Source: Marinilabilia salmonicolor (GTDB lineage Bacteria; Bacteroidota; Bacteroidia; Bacteroidales; Marinilabiliaceae). Taken from it: a stretch of DNA of 64,000 bases. The notes beneath the pieces were generated by a model. It did not search any database. It was not told the origin of the DNA and saw only the letters and a program-made list of their open reading frames with translations. Within the stretch, counting starts at the first letter, position 1; every line of letters starts with the position of its first letter. Below are positions 34,752-44,076 of the stretch, one piece after another. The translations under genes and the position numbers were made by a program. The DNA lies in NCBI RefSeq assembly GCF_003003035.1, contig NZ_PVTS01000019.1, positions 28,983 through 92,982 of the forward strand, in the 5' to 3' direction.

Positions 34752-35735
34752 TTACTTGTTACCCCTGTTAATTGCATCCTCAATAACTTCGGTCATCACT
34801 TCCTGCATGGTCATGCCCATGGCTTCTACCTGCTGCGGAATAAAACTTGTAGCCGTCATTCCCGGGGTGGTATTGACTTCTATCAGGAATATTTGTTTCT
34901 CGGTAATAATAAAATCTACCCGGACGATTCCTTTGCAATTCAGGATGTCATAGATTAAAGAAGTGATTTTCTGAATTTTTGTGGTCAATTCTTCTGAGAT
35001 GCGTGCAGGTGTTATTTCTATGGCTTTGTCGGCATTGTATTTGGCCTCAAAATCGAAGAATTCATTTTTACTGATGACTTCCGTTAACGGCAATACAACT
35101 TCCCGACTTTGGGTTTTGTAAATGCCGCAGGTCACTTCGGTGCCTTCCATCAATTCCTCAACAAGAACTTCCTCGCACTCTTCAAAAGCTTTTTCAATGG
35201 CCGGCAGAAGTTCCTCCGGGGTTTTAACTTTTGAAATGCCAAAGCTTGATCCCCCGGCATTGGGCTTGACAAAACAGGGGATGCCTAATTTCTCCTGAAT
35301 GTCGGCCGGATTGAATTCGCGACCTTTGCGGATAAGAATTGAATCTGCCACGGATACACCGAATCCTTTCAGATATGTATTGCAGGTAAACTTATTAAAG
35401 GTGAGAGATGAAGGAAGCACATCGCATGTGGAATGAGGAATTCCCAACATCTTTAAATATCCCTGAAGAAGGCCGTTTTCTCCCGGAGTTCCGTGAATAG
35501 TGATGTACAAACAATCGAAGGTGTATTTTTTGTTGTCATCCCTGAAAGAGAAGTCGTTTTTGTCGATGTCAAACTCCCGGTTGTCGTGTTCGGCCACCCA
35601 CTTATCTTCCGTAATCAAAACCGGAATGATGTTATATCTTGAGGAATCCAGAAAAGATTTGATTCCATCTGCACTTTTCTTGCTTACCACAATTTCAGAG
35701 GAATATCCACCGTATATGATACCAATATTTTTCAT
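34752..35735 (-). CDS. ddl: D-alanine--D-alanine ligase
   Basis: 327 residues from the ATG at 35735 (MKNIGIIYGGYSSE); in-frame codons upstream to 35867 are not conserved-looking and are excluded. ATP-grasp enzyme that joins two D-alanines for peptidoglycan. Visible: HGTPGENGLLQGYLKMLGIP, the lid/ATP segment CFVKPNAGGSSFGISKV, VEELMEGTEVTCGIY and the metal-binding RVDFIITEKQIFLIEVNTTPGM. It is the last gene of a minus-strand set PASTA protein - rluD - ddl, a neighbourhood conserved in Bacteroidota, though 354 bases without a gene (35736-36089) separate it from rluD, so it may have its own promoter. Confidence 0.95.
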   Translation of the reverse strand: MKNIGIIYGGYSSEIVVSKKSADGIKSFLDSSRYNIIPVLITEDKWVAEHDNREFDIDKNDFSFRDDNKKYTFDCLYITIHGTPGENGLLQGYLKMLGIPHSTCDVLPSSLTFNKFTCNTYLKGFGVSVADSILIRKGREFNPADIQEKLGIPCFVKPNAGGSSFGISKVKTPEELLPAIEKAFEECEEVLVEELMEGTEVTCGIYKTQSREVVLPLTEVISKNEFFDFEAKYNADKAIEITPARISEELTTKIQKITSLIYDILNCKGIVRVDFIITEKQIFLIEVNTTPGMTATSFIPQQVEAMGMTMQEVMTEVIEDAINRGNK

Positions 35736-36089
35736 TTTTCGGGTTTTTATTGAATTAGGCTGCATTATTGACTTCGTCGAACTTCGTTTTACAAATAATC
35801 TATTTCGATGTCCAACTATCTGCAAAATACAAATGTCCTCAATAAAATGGATTTGAAAATAACTCATTCTTCCCTACATCCATTTTCTTTGCGGTTGATT
35901 GTATTTCTTGATATTTGAACATCTCATAACGAAAATTCATGAATAAAGCAGGCTAGAATCACAGTTAAATTGGATTTTGCTCATCCATGCTTGAGACAGA
36001 TTGAAAACGGAGCTGTTGGCTCCCTTTCAGTTTAACTTTTCTTATTCTGCTGCCTTTGTCGAGTCTGCTCGGGAGGGATTAGGTGGCCT

Positions 36090-37175
36090 TTACTCCTCTT
36101 CTCTTCCTGCAATATAGTTTCTCCATTTGTCGATGGTCTGCACCATGTCGTCCGGCAAATCTGAATCGAATCTCATAAACTCTCCGGTAACGGGGTGTTC
36201 GAAGCCCAGCGTTTTGGCATGTAAGGCCTGACGGGGCAGCAAGGTAAAACAGTTTTTGACAAATTGTTTATACTTGGTGAAGGTGGTTCCTTTTAAAATC
36301 TGATTGCCACCATATCGCTCGTCATTGAATAGTGTATGTCCAATGTATTTGAGGTGAACTCTGATCTGGTGCGTACGGCCGGTCTCAAGATTGCACTGAA
36401 CGAGTGTTACATAACCCAGCCGCTCCAGAACCTTGTAATGAGTTACTGCGGGTTTTCCCATTGATTCATCTTCAAAAACAGTCATCTGTTTCCTGTCCCG
36501 AATGCTGCGACCGATATTCCCGGTAATAGTGCCTTCGTCCTCTTTCATACTGCCCCAGGCAATGGCCTGATAAGTTCGCTCTGTGGTTTTGTAGAAGAAC
36601 TGCCGGGCCAGGTTGGTCTTTGCCTCCTCTGTTTTGGCAATGACCAGCAACCCTGAGGTGTCTTTGTCAATTCTGTGGACCAAGCCAGGGCGGGGATCGT
36701 TGCTTTGAAACCATGGATGATCCTTCAGGTGCCATGCCAATGCATTGACCAGAGTTCCTGTATAGTTGCCAAAGCCCGGATGAACGACCATCCCCGGTTG
36801 CTTGTTGACAACGATAAGGGCATCATCTTCGTAAACAATGTTGAGCGGTATATCTTCCGGAAGAATCTCAATTTCGCGGGGTGGCCAGCTCATTTCAATG
36901 GTAATGGTGTCGCCCGGCTTTACTTTGTAGTTGGCTTTTACCGGATTGCCATTGGCAAGAACACTTCCTGCTGCAGCAGCATCCTGAATTTTATTTCTGG
37001 ATGCGTTTTCGATTCGGTTGACCAGAAATTTATCCACTCTCAAGAGGTTTTGACCGGCATCGGCCACAAACCTGTAATGTTCGTACAATTCTTTTCCGGA
37101 ATCTGTCTCTTCTTTATTTTCAATGAGTTCTTCCAGATCGTCGGTTTCATCAAATTCCCGGTTGTTTTCGTTCAT
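36090..37175 (-). CDS. rluD: RluD-family ribosomal large-subunit pseudouridine synthase
   Basis: 361 residues. An acidic N-terminal extension of about 40 residues (many E/D) precedes an S4 RNA-binding domain (LLRVDKFLVNRIENASRNKI) and the catalytic domain with GLVHRIDKDTSGLLVIAK, whose Asp is the nucleophile of all RluA-type synthases. The later motif GRTHQIRVHLKYIGHTLFND is intact. It converts uridines of 23S rRNA to pseudouridine; which sites cannot be read from the sequence. Lies between the PASTA gene and ddl. Confidence 0.93.
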   Translation of the reverse strand: MNENNREFDETDDLEELIENKEETDSGKELYEHYRFVADAGQNLLRVDKFLVNRIENASRNKIQDAAAAGSVLANGNPVKANYKVKPGDTITIEMSWPPREIEILPEDIPLNIVYEDDALIVVNKQPGMVVHPGFGNYTGTLVNALAWHLKDHPWFQSNDPRPGLVHRIDKDTSGLLVIAKTEEAKTNLARQFFYKTTERTYQAIAWGSMKEDEGTITGNIGRSIRDRKQMTVFEDESMGKPAVTHYKVLERLGYVTLVQCNLETGRTHQIRVHLKYIGHTLFNDERYGGNQILKGTTFTKYKQFVKNCFTLLPRQALHAKTLGFEHPVTGEFMRFDSDLPDDMVQTIDKWRNYIAGREEE

Positions 37176-37339
37176 TCCTTACAAAATATAGTTTGATATT
37201 TGGTCTGATGGAATTATCTGTTCTTTTCACTCATCTTTAGAGTGTCGGGGTATCGGGCTGATCTTTCCGGGATACCCGGATTGAGAGTGGAGGAGTTCGA
37301 TCCTCCAGGCTGCATCCCATGAGTTTGTTTGGTGGTCAG

Positions 37340-38221
37340 TTAAAAGAACTCCTCCTCATTAAGGTCTTCTTCTTCAGTGGTTTCTTCCTGAAATTCCCGG
37401 ATAGGAGTTTCGGGTATTTCAATGCTTGCAGTATCCGGCATAATCAGTGAGGAGTCAACTGACAACCAGATGTCGATGGATGAACCAAGCCGCAATCGGC
37501 TGTCGCCATCACCCGACGGGCGCTGTTTCCACACAAATGCCTGCAATGTGTCTTCTCGCGAAACAACGGTGCTGTCAAAAATCTGGGCGCCAATGTTCAG
37601 AGAGAGGTCCTGGCTGATTTGCTTAGCTTCGTCATAAAGAAGTCCTTTAAGGTCAGGCACGGCAGTTGTTCGGTTGCTCAAACCCTGGCCTACTATCAGG
37701 TCAATTACCGCACCCCGTTCCAGTGGCGTTCCGGCTTCAATGGGTTTTCCTTTGTAGTGCTGTCCCAATACCAGATTGGTGTATTCTGACGGCACATAAA
37801 TCAGATCTCCTACTTCAAGTCCGAATGACTCCAGCATTACCCGGGCATTTCTGATGCTGTAGTCAATGACATCAGGCACCTGAACTTTCTCGGGAGTCCA
37901 TGAATTGATGGTGAAGAAGATGTTTCGGTTCTTTTTGACCATACTTCCTGCTTTAGGCGTCTGTTCAATGACCACTCCCGGAGGCAGGTCGGCAATATGG
38001 GCCGAATCAATAATCGCATATCGTAACTCATTTTCCTGAATGAGGTGTTTGAGCTGTTGTTCTGTGAGTCCTTTAAAATCCGGAGCTTCAAATCCTTTAC
38101 CGTGTCGGGTGTAAAGGTTTAGACCCAGAAAAGTGAGAAGGATTAGTAACAGTCCGCTGATGATGACTATTCCCAGATGCCGGGCAAACGTCTTGTTGAA
38201 GATGGTTTTGAAAAACGACAT
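37340..38221 (-). CDS. PASTA-domain membrane protein
   Basis: 293 residues with one N-terminal membrane segment (HLGIVIISGLLLILLTFLGL) and three extracytoplasmic PASTA repeats, at about 45-110, 111-182 and 183-257, followed by an acidic tail ending EEEFF. PASTA modules bind peptidoglycan or muropeptides in kinases and penicillin-binding proteins; here there is no kinase or transpeptidase domain. Its place just upstream of rluD and ddl is conserved in the phylum and hints at a cell-wall role, not otherwise known. Confidence 0.9.
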   Translation of the reverse strand: MSFFKTIFNKTFARHLGIVIISGLLLILLTFLGLNLYTRHGKGFEAPDFKGLTEQQLKHLIQENELRYAIIDSAHIADLPPGVVIEQTPKAGSMVKKNRNIFFTINSWTPEKVQVPDVIDYSIRNARVMLESFGLEVGDLIYVPSEYTNLVLGQHYKGKPIEAGTPLERGAVIDLIVGQGLSNRTTAVPDLKGLLYDEAKQISQDLSLNIGAQIFDSTVVSREDTLQAFVWKQRPSGDGDSRLRLGSSIDIWLSVDSSLIMPDTASIEIPETPIREFQEETTEEEDLNEEEFF

Positions 38222-38453
38222 GGTTTCATGTTTTTATTTTGACTTCAAAAATAGCATAAAATCACCAAACAGCAGGATAAAAAGCAAGGCGATGAGGACC
38301 GGATATAAAAAAACAAGGATCCGTAAAGAACCCTTGTCGTTTTATATTTCTGCATTTCTGCAGACGGATGTGGTTTTTCATGCAGTCAATTCAAATCAAT
38401 TGCATGATGCATATCTAATGGTCTAATTCCGGCTTAATGTTCCGGGCCATTAT

Positions 38454-38612
38454 TTATGCTTTGTGTCTTTTCTCGCTGCTTACGCTGAGTCTTTTACGAC
38501 CTTTGGCGCGACGTGATGCAAGTACACGGCGTCCGTTAGCAGTAGCCATTCTGGATCTGAAACCATGCTTGTTTCTTCTCTTACGGTTTGATGGTTGAAA
38601 TGTCCTTTTCAT
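38454..38612 (-). CDS. rpmH: 50S ribosomal protein L34
   Basis: 52-residue basic protein starting [20 protein letters not shown] and ending SEKRHKA, the unmistakable L34 sequence, with the conserved [18 protein letters not shown] core. It is a small component of the large ribosomal subunit. A Bacteroidota promoter lies about 160 bases upstream. No rnpA follows at its 3' side, unlike the usual order in many other bacteria. Confidence 0.97.
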   Translation of the reverse strand: MKRTFQPSNRKRRNKHGFRSRMATANGRRVLASRRAKGRKRLSVSSEKRHKA

Positions 38613-38767
38613 TTTTCTGTGTTTTTAAATCACTCTTCTCCGGAGTTTCCTTTTCAGGAGGGTCCGAATAAAGAACTCAGGTTATTTTAGCATTTTGCAA
38701 AATATCCTGTATTGTCCTTGTGTTGTGACTATGAGTTTATTTTGCCTTTTTTCTGAAATTCGGACTG

Positions 38768-38797
38768 CAAAAATACAAGTTTTTTTTGTCTCCCAAA
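38768..38797 (-). promoter_or_regulatory. Candidate rpmH promoter
   Basis: On the minus strand TATTTTTG (38768-38775) fits the -7 box and TTTG (about 38794-38797) lies 18 bases upstream. It would give an rpmH leader of about 150 bases. Confidence 0.5.
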
Positions 38798-38814
38798 ACT
38801 TTGTTGATCAATTT

Positions 38815-39435
38815 TTACAAAGGAAGGTGCACAAGTTTCTTTGTTTCAAAGAATGGCTCATCAAACCAGTCGCTGATTGGAGTGATAAAAACCTTCTTTT
38901 TAAAAGGTGCTGTTTCTGCTGAAATATCTCCTCCTTTGAGGTATAAAATACCATTTGGAATGGCATTCGATGGTTTTTGCGTTATCAGATGCCTGGTTTG
39001 TCGCACAAAATCGGGCAGGTTTGTGACGGCCCGGCTTACAATAAAATCATACTTGCCTTTAAATTCTTCCGAGCGGGACTGAACCGCATGGGTGTTCTTT
39101 AGTTCCAGTGAGTCAGAAACCGCCTGTACTACTTTTATTTTTTTTGCAATGGAATCGAGCAGGGTAAATTGAGTCTCCGGGAAAAAGATGCTCAACGGAA
39201 TTCCCGGGAATCCGCCTCCGGTTCCTACGTCTATGATGCGTGTGCCCGGGACAAAGTTGATGAATCGTGCTATGGACAGCGAATGTAAAACATGGTGCAG
39301 GTAAAAACTATCCATGTCTTTGCGGGATATGACGTTGATTTTACTGTTCCAGTCGGTATAAAGTGTTTTTAATTCGCCAAACTGTTCTTTTTGCAAAGAG
39401 GTCAGTTTTGGAAAATATTTATAAAGGATGTCCAT
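38815..39435 (-). CDS. rsmG: 16S rRNA (guanine-N7) methyltransferase G
   Basis: 206 residues. SAM-binding motif IIDVGTGGGFPGIPLSI and the following FTLLDSIAKKIKVVQ mark RsmG/GidB, which methylates G527 of 16S rRNA. The N-terminal LYTDWNSKINVISRKDMDSF and the motif FIVSRAVTNLPDFV are also characteristic. Length is standard. Cytoplasmic housekeeping gene, 66 bases downstream of the sigma factor gene. Confidence 0.95.
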   Translation of the reverse strand: MDILYKYFPKLTSLQKEQFGELKTLYTDWNSKINVISRKDMDSFYLHHVLHSLSIARFINFVPGTRIIDVGTGGGFPGIPLSIFFPETQFTLLDSIAKKIKVVQAVSDSLELKNTHAVQSRSEEFKGKYDFIVSRAVTNLPDFVRQTRHLITQKPSNAIPNGILYLKGGDISAETAPFKKKVFITPISDWFDEPFFETKKLVHLPL

Positions 39436-39500
39436 GAAATTTACCGGTAGTTCTTAACCTGACAGGCATTAATCAGATTGAGAAAGTTGTAAATGAGTTT

Positions 39501-40112
39501 CTAATGTTTTTTTACCTCGGAGTTTTTCAGTGTGTTGAAAAGAAGTTCGCGGGCTCTGAATAATTGAGCTTTTACTGTTCCCAGAGGAAGATCCAGCTCT
39601 TCGGAGATTTCTTCGTAAGAATACTCCTTAAAGTAACGAAGCTCTATCAGGGTACGATAACGAGGTTTTAATTTTTTTACCACGGTCCGCATCAAAACCA
39701 CCTTTTGCTCCCTGATCATAAACTCTTCCGGGTCGGGGGTTTCGTCTTTGAGGTGAATCTGGGGCTCGGTTTCTTTCTCATCGGAAGCATAACCACCGTC
39801 GATGCTTACATGGTTGTTTCTTTTTTTGCGAAGGTAATCAATGCAGTTGTTGGATGCGATTTTGAACAACCAGGTGCTGAAGGCGTAATTGGGGGAATAC
39901 TGACTGAGGTTTTTAAAGGCTTTTCCGAATGCTTCAATGGTCAGATCCTCAGCATCAGTTTTGTTGTTGATCATTTTGAGCAGCATAAAATAGATGGCAT
40001 CCCGGTAACGGGCCATAAGCTCTGCATAGGCTTTCTGATCGCCTTCCACTGCTTTGTCAACCAATTCAAGGTCGTACCTTGCCTTGTCTGATAAGTTCGG
40101 ATTTATTTCCAT
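39501..40112 (-). CDS. ECF-type RNA polymerase sigma factor
   Basis: 203 residues with sigma region 2 (DAEDLTIEAFGKAFKNLSQY, FSTWLFKIASNNCIDYLRKK) and region 4 (LIELRYFKEYSYEEISEELD, LGTVKAQLFRARELL). An acidic linker of about 35 residues (SDEKETEPQIHLKDETPDPEE) joins them. No anti-sigma factor gene is adjacent. The start codon overlaps the end of the glycosyltransferase gene by 10 bases, so the two are translated together. Its target promoters are unknown. Confidence 0.93.
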   Translation of the reverse strand: MEINPNLSDKARYDLELVDKAVEGDQKAYAELMARYRDAIYFMLLKMINNKTDAEDLTIEAFGKAFKNLSQYSPNYAFSTWLFKIASNNCIDYLRKKRNNHVSIDGGYASDEKETEPQIHLKDETPDPEEFMIREQKVVLMRTVVKKLKPRYRTLIELRYFKEYSYEEISEELDLPLGTVKAQLFRARELLFNTLKNSEVKKH

Positions 40113-41239
40113 TTCCTTTTTTTTGACCCTGTCAGATTTCCGAAATGGCTGAAGGCGATGATGATCGGTTGAACGATATCAAAAAGCAACAGCCCCCAAA
40201 AAACTTTTCCCATTCCGGTTTTATCTGAAGCCTTTTTCCAGATTATGAGTTTGAATAAAAACAATAATAATGAAAAAGGCAATATCAGTAGCGCAAAATT
40301 AGGAAAAAATATAAAATAAAGTGTAAGTGCCCAGAATAATTCCCTCGTTACAGGTTCGGCAAACAGTGAAAATTTGATGGACTTTTTGTAATGCGGTGAG
40401 GTGGAAAGGTGTCGCATCTTTTGCTCTCTCCACTTTTTAAAGGAGGAGGGGGGAGTGCTGATGGTGTGGGCTTGTGGTGCAACGCAAACAGTGGTGTTTG
40501 TTTTGTTGGCTGCTTCCTGTACAAACAAATCATCATCTCCGGAGGCTACGTAAATATGGTTTTTGAATCCGCCGGTTTTTTGAAACAGTTGTTTGGTATA
40601 GGCCATATTTCGCCCTGTGGCCATGTATGGCTTTCCCCTCAAAGCAAATCCCAGGTACTGAATGGCGATGGTAAAAGTGTCATAACGTAGCCAAAGGTTG
40701 GTAAGTCCTTTTGTTTTTTTGTAATTCCCGATGCCCAGAACCAGCTCTTTGTGTTGACTTCGCATGGCAGAAACCATGTGTTTCAACCACTGGTCTGAAG
40801 CGGGTTGGCAGTCGGCATCTGTCAGAACCAGTATTTCGTGTTTTGCCGCTTTAATACCTATCGAAAGGGGTAGTTTTTTACCATGATAGAATTTCTTGTC
40901 GGGGGCAATTCTGGTAATATAAAGGTGTGGATGCTCTGCCTTAAGCCTTGTCAGAACCATGTCTGTGTCGTCTTCCGATCCGTCATTGACCACTACCACC
41001 TGAAAATCGGGATAATCCTGATTCAGAACATCAGGCAAAAAAGTCTCCAGATTCTCTTCTTCGTTTTTTGCACTTATCACCACAGAAACGGGGGGGAGAT
41101 CAGTGTCTGATATGCTTGTGTTTTTATGACGTGCAACCGGTAAAATGCGCCTGAACAGAAAGAAAAACTGCCAGAGCCATACCAACAGCATCAATGCCAA
41201 AAGGATGGTTTCGAATGTGTTTGGATGAGGAATATTCAT
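40103..41239 (-). CDS. Membrane glycosyltransferase family 2
   Basis: 378 residues: one N-terminal membrane helix (ILLALMLLVWLWQFFFLFRR), a GT-A domain with VSVVISAKNEEENLETFL, VVVVNDGSEDDTDMVL and ILVLTDADCQPASDQW (DxD), a later GGFKNHIYVASGDDDLFVQE acceptor motif and the basic HSTPPS...KWREQKMRHLSTS segment, then two or three C-terminal membrane helices. This is the layout of processive or lipid-linked sugar GT2 enzymes at the inner membrane. The sugar is unknown. Overlaps the sigma factor gene downstream. Confidence 0.9.
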   Translation of the reverse strand: MNIPHPNTFETILLALMLLVWLWQFFFLFRRILPVARHKNTSISDTDLPPVSVVISAKNEEENLETFLPDVLNQDYPDFQVVVVNDGSEDDTDMVLTRLKAEHPHLYITRIAPDKKFYHGKKLPLSIGIKAAKHEILVLTDADCQPASDQWLKHMVSAMRSQHKELVLGIGNYKKTKGLTNLWLRYDTFTIAIQYLGFALRGKPYMATGRNMAYTKQLFQKTGGFKNHIYVASGDDDLFVQEAANKTNTTVCVAPQAHTISTPPSSFKKWREQKMRHLSTSPHYKKSIKFSLFAEPVTRELFWALTLYFIFFPNFALLILPFSLLLFLFKLIIWKKASDKTGMGKVFWGLLLFDIVQPIIIAFSHFGNLTGSKKRKWK

Positions 41240-41318
41240 AGTTTCTCAGTATTGACGGGCAAAAGTGCGATTTTTTTCCTTAGCTCACAATTAAGAACGA
41301 AAAAACGACCAATACTTG

Positions 41319-41326
41319 TATCTTTG
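41319..41326 (+). promoter_or_regulatory. Candidate -7 box of the tgt-lptF/G transcript
   Basis: TATCTTTG matches TAnnTTTG 52 bases before the tgt start. A -33 TTTG at proper spacing is not seen. Confidence 0.35.
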
Positions 41327-41378
41327 CAAACCAGATTAATCGGATATTTATATAATTACTTGAGGGAATAAAAAACCA

Positions 41379-42509
41379 ATGCAATTTACTCTAGAAAAAA
41401 CAGATGATCAAACTGCTGCCAGAGCAGGTGAGGTAGTTACAGATCACGGTAACATTCCAACGCCGGTTTTTATGCCTGTTGGCACTGTGGGAAGCGTTAA
41501 AGGGATTCATGTAAATGACCTGAAAGAGGAGGTAAAAGCCCATATTATTCTGGGAAATACCTATCATTTATATTTACGTCCCGGATTGGAGGTGCTGGAG
41601 CAGGCCGGTGGTTTGCATCGTTTTAACGCCTGGGATAAGCCAATACTCACCGACAGTGGCGGGTTTCAGGTCTTTTCACTGAGTGATAAGCGGAAGCTGA
41701 CGGCTGAGGGAGCCGAGTTTCAGTCCCATCTTGATGGTTCCAGACATTTATTTACTCCTGAAAATGTGGTTGACATCCAGCGAACCATCGGAGCAGACAT
41801 CATCATGGCCTTTGATGAGTGTCCACCGGGAGATGCAGATTATAAATATGCCCTTCAATCGATGGAACTCACACACAAATGGTTGAAGCGTGGTTTGGAT
41901 CGTTTTGACACTACAGATCCTAAGTACGGGTACAGTCAGACTTTCTTCCCCATTGTTCAGGGTGCGGGATATGCCGATTTACGCAGGAAGTCAGCTGAGT
42001 ATATCGCTTCTTTCAATCGCGAAGGGAATGCCATTGGGGGGTTGGCTGTGGGCGAACCAGAAGATGTGATGTATGAAATGATTGAGGTGGTCAATGAAAT
42101 ATTGCCCGAAGATAAACCCCGTTATCTCATGGGAGTTGGCACGCCGGTTAATTTGCTGGAAGCCATTAGCAGAGGGGTGGATATGTTTGATTGCGTGATG
42201 CCGACCCGCAACGGTCGCAACGGGATGCTTTTTACCAGCGAAGGCATTATTAATATCCGTAATGAGAAGTGGAAAAATGATTTTTCGCCGGTCGATCCTG
42301 ATGGTCATTGTTCCTTTGATACCATCTATTCCAAAGCCTATCTGAGGCATCTGTTTATTTCCCGTGAAATGCTCGGTCCTCAGGTGGCATCTATTCATAA
42401 TTTGTCTTTTTATCTTTGGTTGGTCGGGGAAGCACGTCGGCGCATCCTGGATGGTACTTTTAGCGGATGGAAAGATCAAATGGTAAAACAACTGGCAAGG
42501 CGTTTGTAA
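41379..42509 (+). CDS. tgt: tRNA-guanine (queuine) transglycosylase
   Basis: 376 residues. Exchanges guanine 34 of NAD(U)-anticodon-type tRNAs (Tyr, His, Asp, Asn) for the queuosine precursor. Catalytic motifs are clear: ILTDSGGFQVFSL, DIIMAFDECPPGD, FPIVQGAGYADLR, IGGLAVGEP and MFDCVMPTRNGRNGMLF (nucleophile Asp). The expected zinc site, normally CxCxxCx(n)H, is degraded: at PVDPDGHCSFDTIYSKAYL only one Cys is left, while RHLF and SIHNL are kept. Such loss appears typical of Bacteroidota Tgt proteins as far as I recall. Followed after 50 bases by an LptF/G permease, a conserved pair in the phylum. Confidence 0.95.
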   Translation: MQFTLEKTDDQTAARAGEVVTDHGNIPTPVFMPVGTVGSVKGIHVNDLKEEVKAHIILGNTYHLYLRPGLEVLEQAGGLHRFNAWDKPILTDSGGFQVFSLSDKRKLTAEGAEFQSHLDGSRHLFTPENVVDIQRTIGADIIMAFDECPPGDADYKYALQSMELTHKWLKRGLDRFDTTDPKYGYSQTFFPIVQGAGYADLRRKSAEYIASFNREGNAIGGLAVGEPEDVMYEMIEVVNEILPEDKPRYLMGVGTPVNLLEAISRGVDMFDCVMPTRNGRNGMLFTSEGIINIRNEKWKNDFSPVDPDGHCSFDTIYSKAYLRHLFISREMLGPQVASIHNLSFYLWLVGEARRRILDGTFSGWKDQMVKQLARRL

Positions 42510-42559
42510 GAAATGTTTTGTTTTTTGTTCCTTTGCAGGTAAATATTTAGGATAAGAGG

Positions 42560-43645
42560 ATGATTCTAAAAAAAATAGACGTTTACATACTGAAAAAGTT
42601 TTTGGGAACTTTTTTCTTTGCTATTTTGCTGATATTGAGTATATCAGTGGTGTTTGACCTGGCGGAGAAAATTGACGATTTTCTGGAAACCGATGCACCA
42701 CTTGAGGCCATTGTTTTTGATTATTATTTCAATTTTATTCCCTATTTCGCCAACCTGTTTACTCCGTTGTTTGTTTTTATTGCGGTAATTTTCTTTACCT
42801 CAAAAATGGCTTACGATACGGAGATTATTGCCATTTTATCCAGTGGAGTCAGTTTTAAACGCCTTTTGTATCCCTATTTTATAGGAGCTGCTATTTTAAC
42901 AGCTTTTTCTTATGTGATGGGGGGGTATATAATACCTCCGTCCAACAAAGTTCGTATAGATTTTGAGAATTACTATGTAAAAGAGATAAAAGAAACCGGT
43001 ATGAGCAATATCCATATGCAGATAGAGCCTGGTTTGTTTATTTATATGCGTAGGTATTCTTCTTTCAGAGAGCGTGGAGATGATTTCAGTCTGGAGAAAA
43101 TTGAAGATAAGGATCTGAGGTTAAAGATTACTGCCGAGAAGGTGAAATACGACAGTATTAACGGAAAATGGATTTTTGAAGATTATATACGGCGTGACTT
43201 TTCTGATGCCGGACGAATGACCATAACCAAGGGCGAGGAAATGGATACGGTAGTGAATATGAAACCTGCCGATTTCAAGGAAGAAAGGAAGTTTTTTGAA
43301 ACCATGACCAATCCAGAACTGGAAGACTACATTGAAGAGCAAACAATTCGTGGAGTGGGTAATATAGAGCCCTATCTCATTGAGAAACATCGCCGGATAG
43401 CTTCACCGTTTTCAGCATTTATACTTACGTTGATCGGTGTTTCCCTGGCTTCACGCAAAACCAGAGGAGGTATGGGATTGCACATTGGAGTTGGCATTGC
43501 GCTCAGTTTTTCGTATATTTTATTCATGACCATTTCCACCACCTTTGCCATAAATGGAAATTTATCTCCAATTATGGCAACCTGGTTGCCTAATATTGTG
43601 TTTGCGGGGATTGGTGTTTTGCTTTATTACCGGGCACCTAAATAG
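42560..43645 (+). CDS. LptF/LptG-family LPS export permease
   Basis: 361 residues with three N-terminal membrane helices, a periplasmic beta-jellyroll (about 125-270) and three C-terminal helices (FSAFILTLIGVSLASRKTRG, SYILFMTISTTFAI, WLPNIVFAGIGVLLYYR). The N-terminus KKIDVYILKKFLGTFFFAIL is typical of YjgP/YjgQ proteins, the membrane subunits of the LptB2FG transporter that extracts LPS from the inner membrane. Whether it is LptF or LptG cannot be decided by eye. Cotranscribed with tgt. A MITE-like element begins at its stop codon. Confidence 0.92.
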   Translation: MILKKIDVYILKKFLGTFFFAILLILSISVVFDLAEKIDDFLETDAPLEAIVFDYYFNFIPYFANLFTPLFVFIAVIFFTSKMAYDTEIIAILSSGVSFKRLLYPYFIGAAILTAFSYVMGGYIIPPSNKVRIDFENYYVKEIKETGMSNIHMQIEPGLFIYMRRYSSFRERGDDFSLEKIEDKDLRLKITAEKVKYDSINGKWIFEDYIRRDFSDAGRMTITKGEEMDTVVNMKPADFKEERKFFETMTNPELEDYIEEQTIRGVGNIEPYLIEKHRRIASPFSAFILTLIGVSLASRKTRGGMGLHIGVGIALSFSYILFMTISTTFAINGNLSPIMATWLPNIVFAGIGVLLYYRAPK

Positions 43646-43799
43646 TGCCAGTCTATAAACTAAGCGTTTTTCGCGTGTTTGAAATAGAAAGTTCGAATTC
43701 AAGGCGTTTGAAAAATATAAACCGTAGAATACTAAAGTATTTGAGGATTTAGATTTTGAACAACAACGCAGAAGTTGGACTTTATAGACAAACACTATA
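43644..43799. repeat. MITE-like intergenic element, copy C (diverged interior)
   Basis: About 155 bases. Ends match the family: left AGTGCCAGTCTATAAACTAAGC, right, read on the other strand, ATAGTGTTTGTCTATAAAGT. The interior differs from copies A and B and has its own small palindrome around GAATACTAAAGTATTT. It begins at the stop codon of the LptF/G gene. The following 43800-44076 contains nothing I can assign. Confidence 0.65.
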
Positions 43800-44076
43800 T
43801 TGAAGGAAATGGGGTTAAGTGACTTGTTATTAGTCGTTTTAGATTTGCTAAAGCATTGAGCATGTGAACTTGTAAAAGCAACTTCTGATTTTTGATTACT
43901 GATTGTTGGTCTAAAATTTACTTATTGTAGTTCAGTTACTTGCAGGGGCAGGTGTTAAAATATTCAAATATTCCTGCAACTCTTTCCTGTAAAATTAGTA
44001 ATTATGCACCCTGATTTTTCAGCAGATTTATTTATTGAATCTTGACTGATAGGTGATTAACCAAAACTTTTTGTTT

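Noticed and set aside
38222..38453. Search for rnpA or a small RNA next to rpmH
   Set aside because: No basic RnpA-like frame or stable structured RNA could be recognised in the gaps on either side of rpmH.
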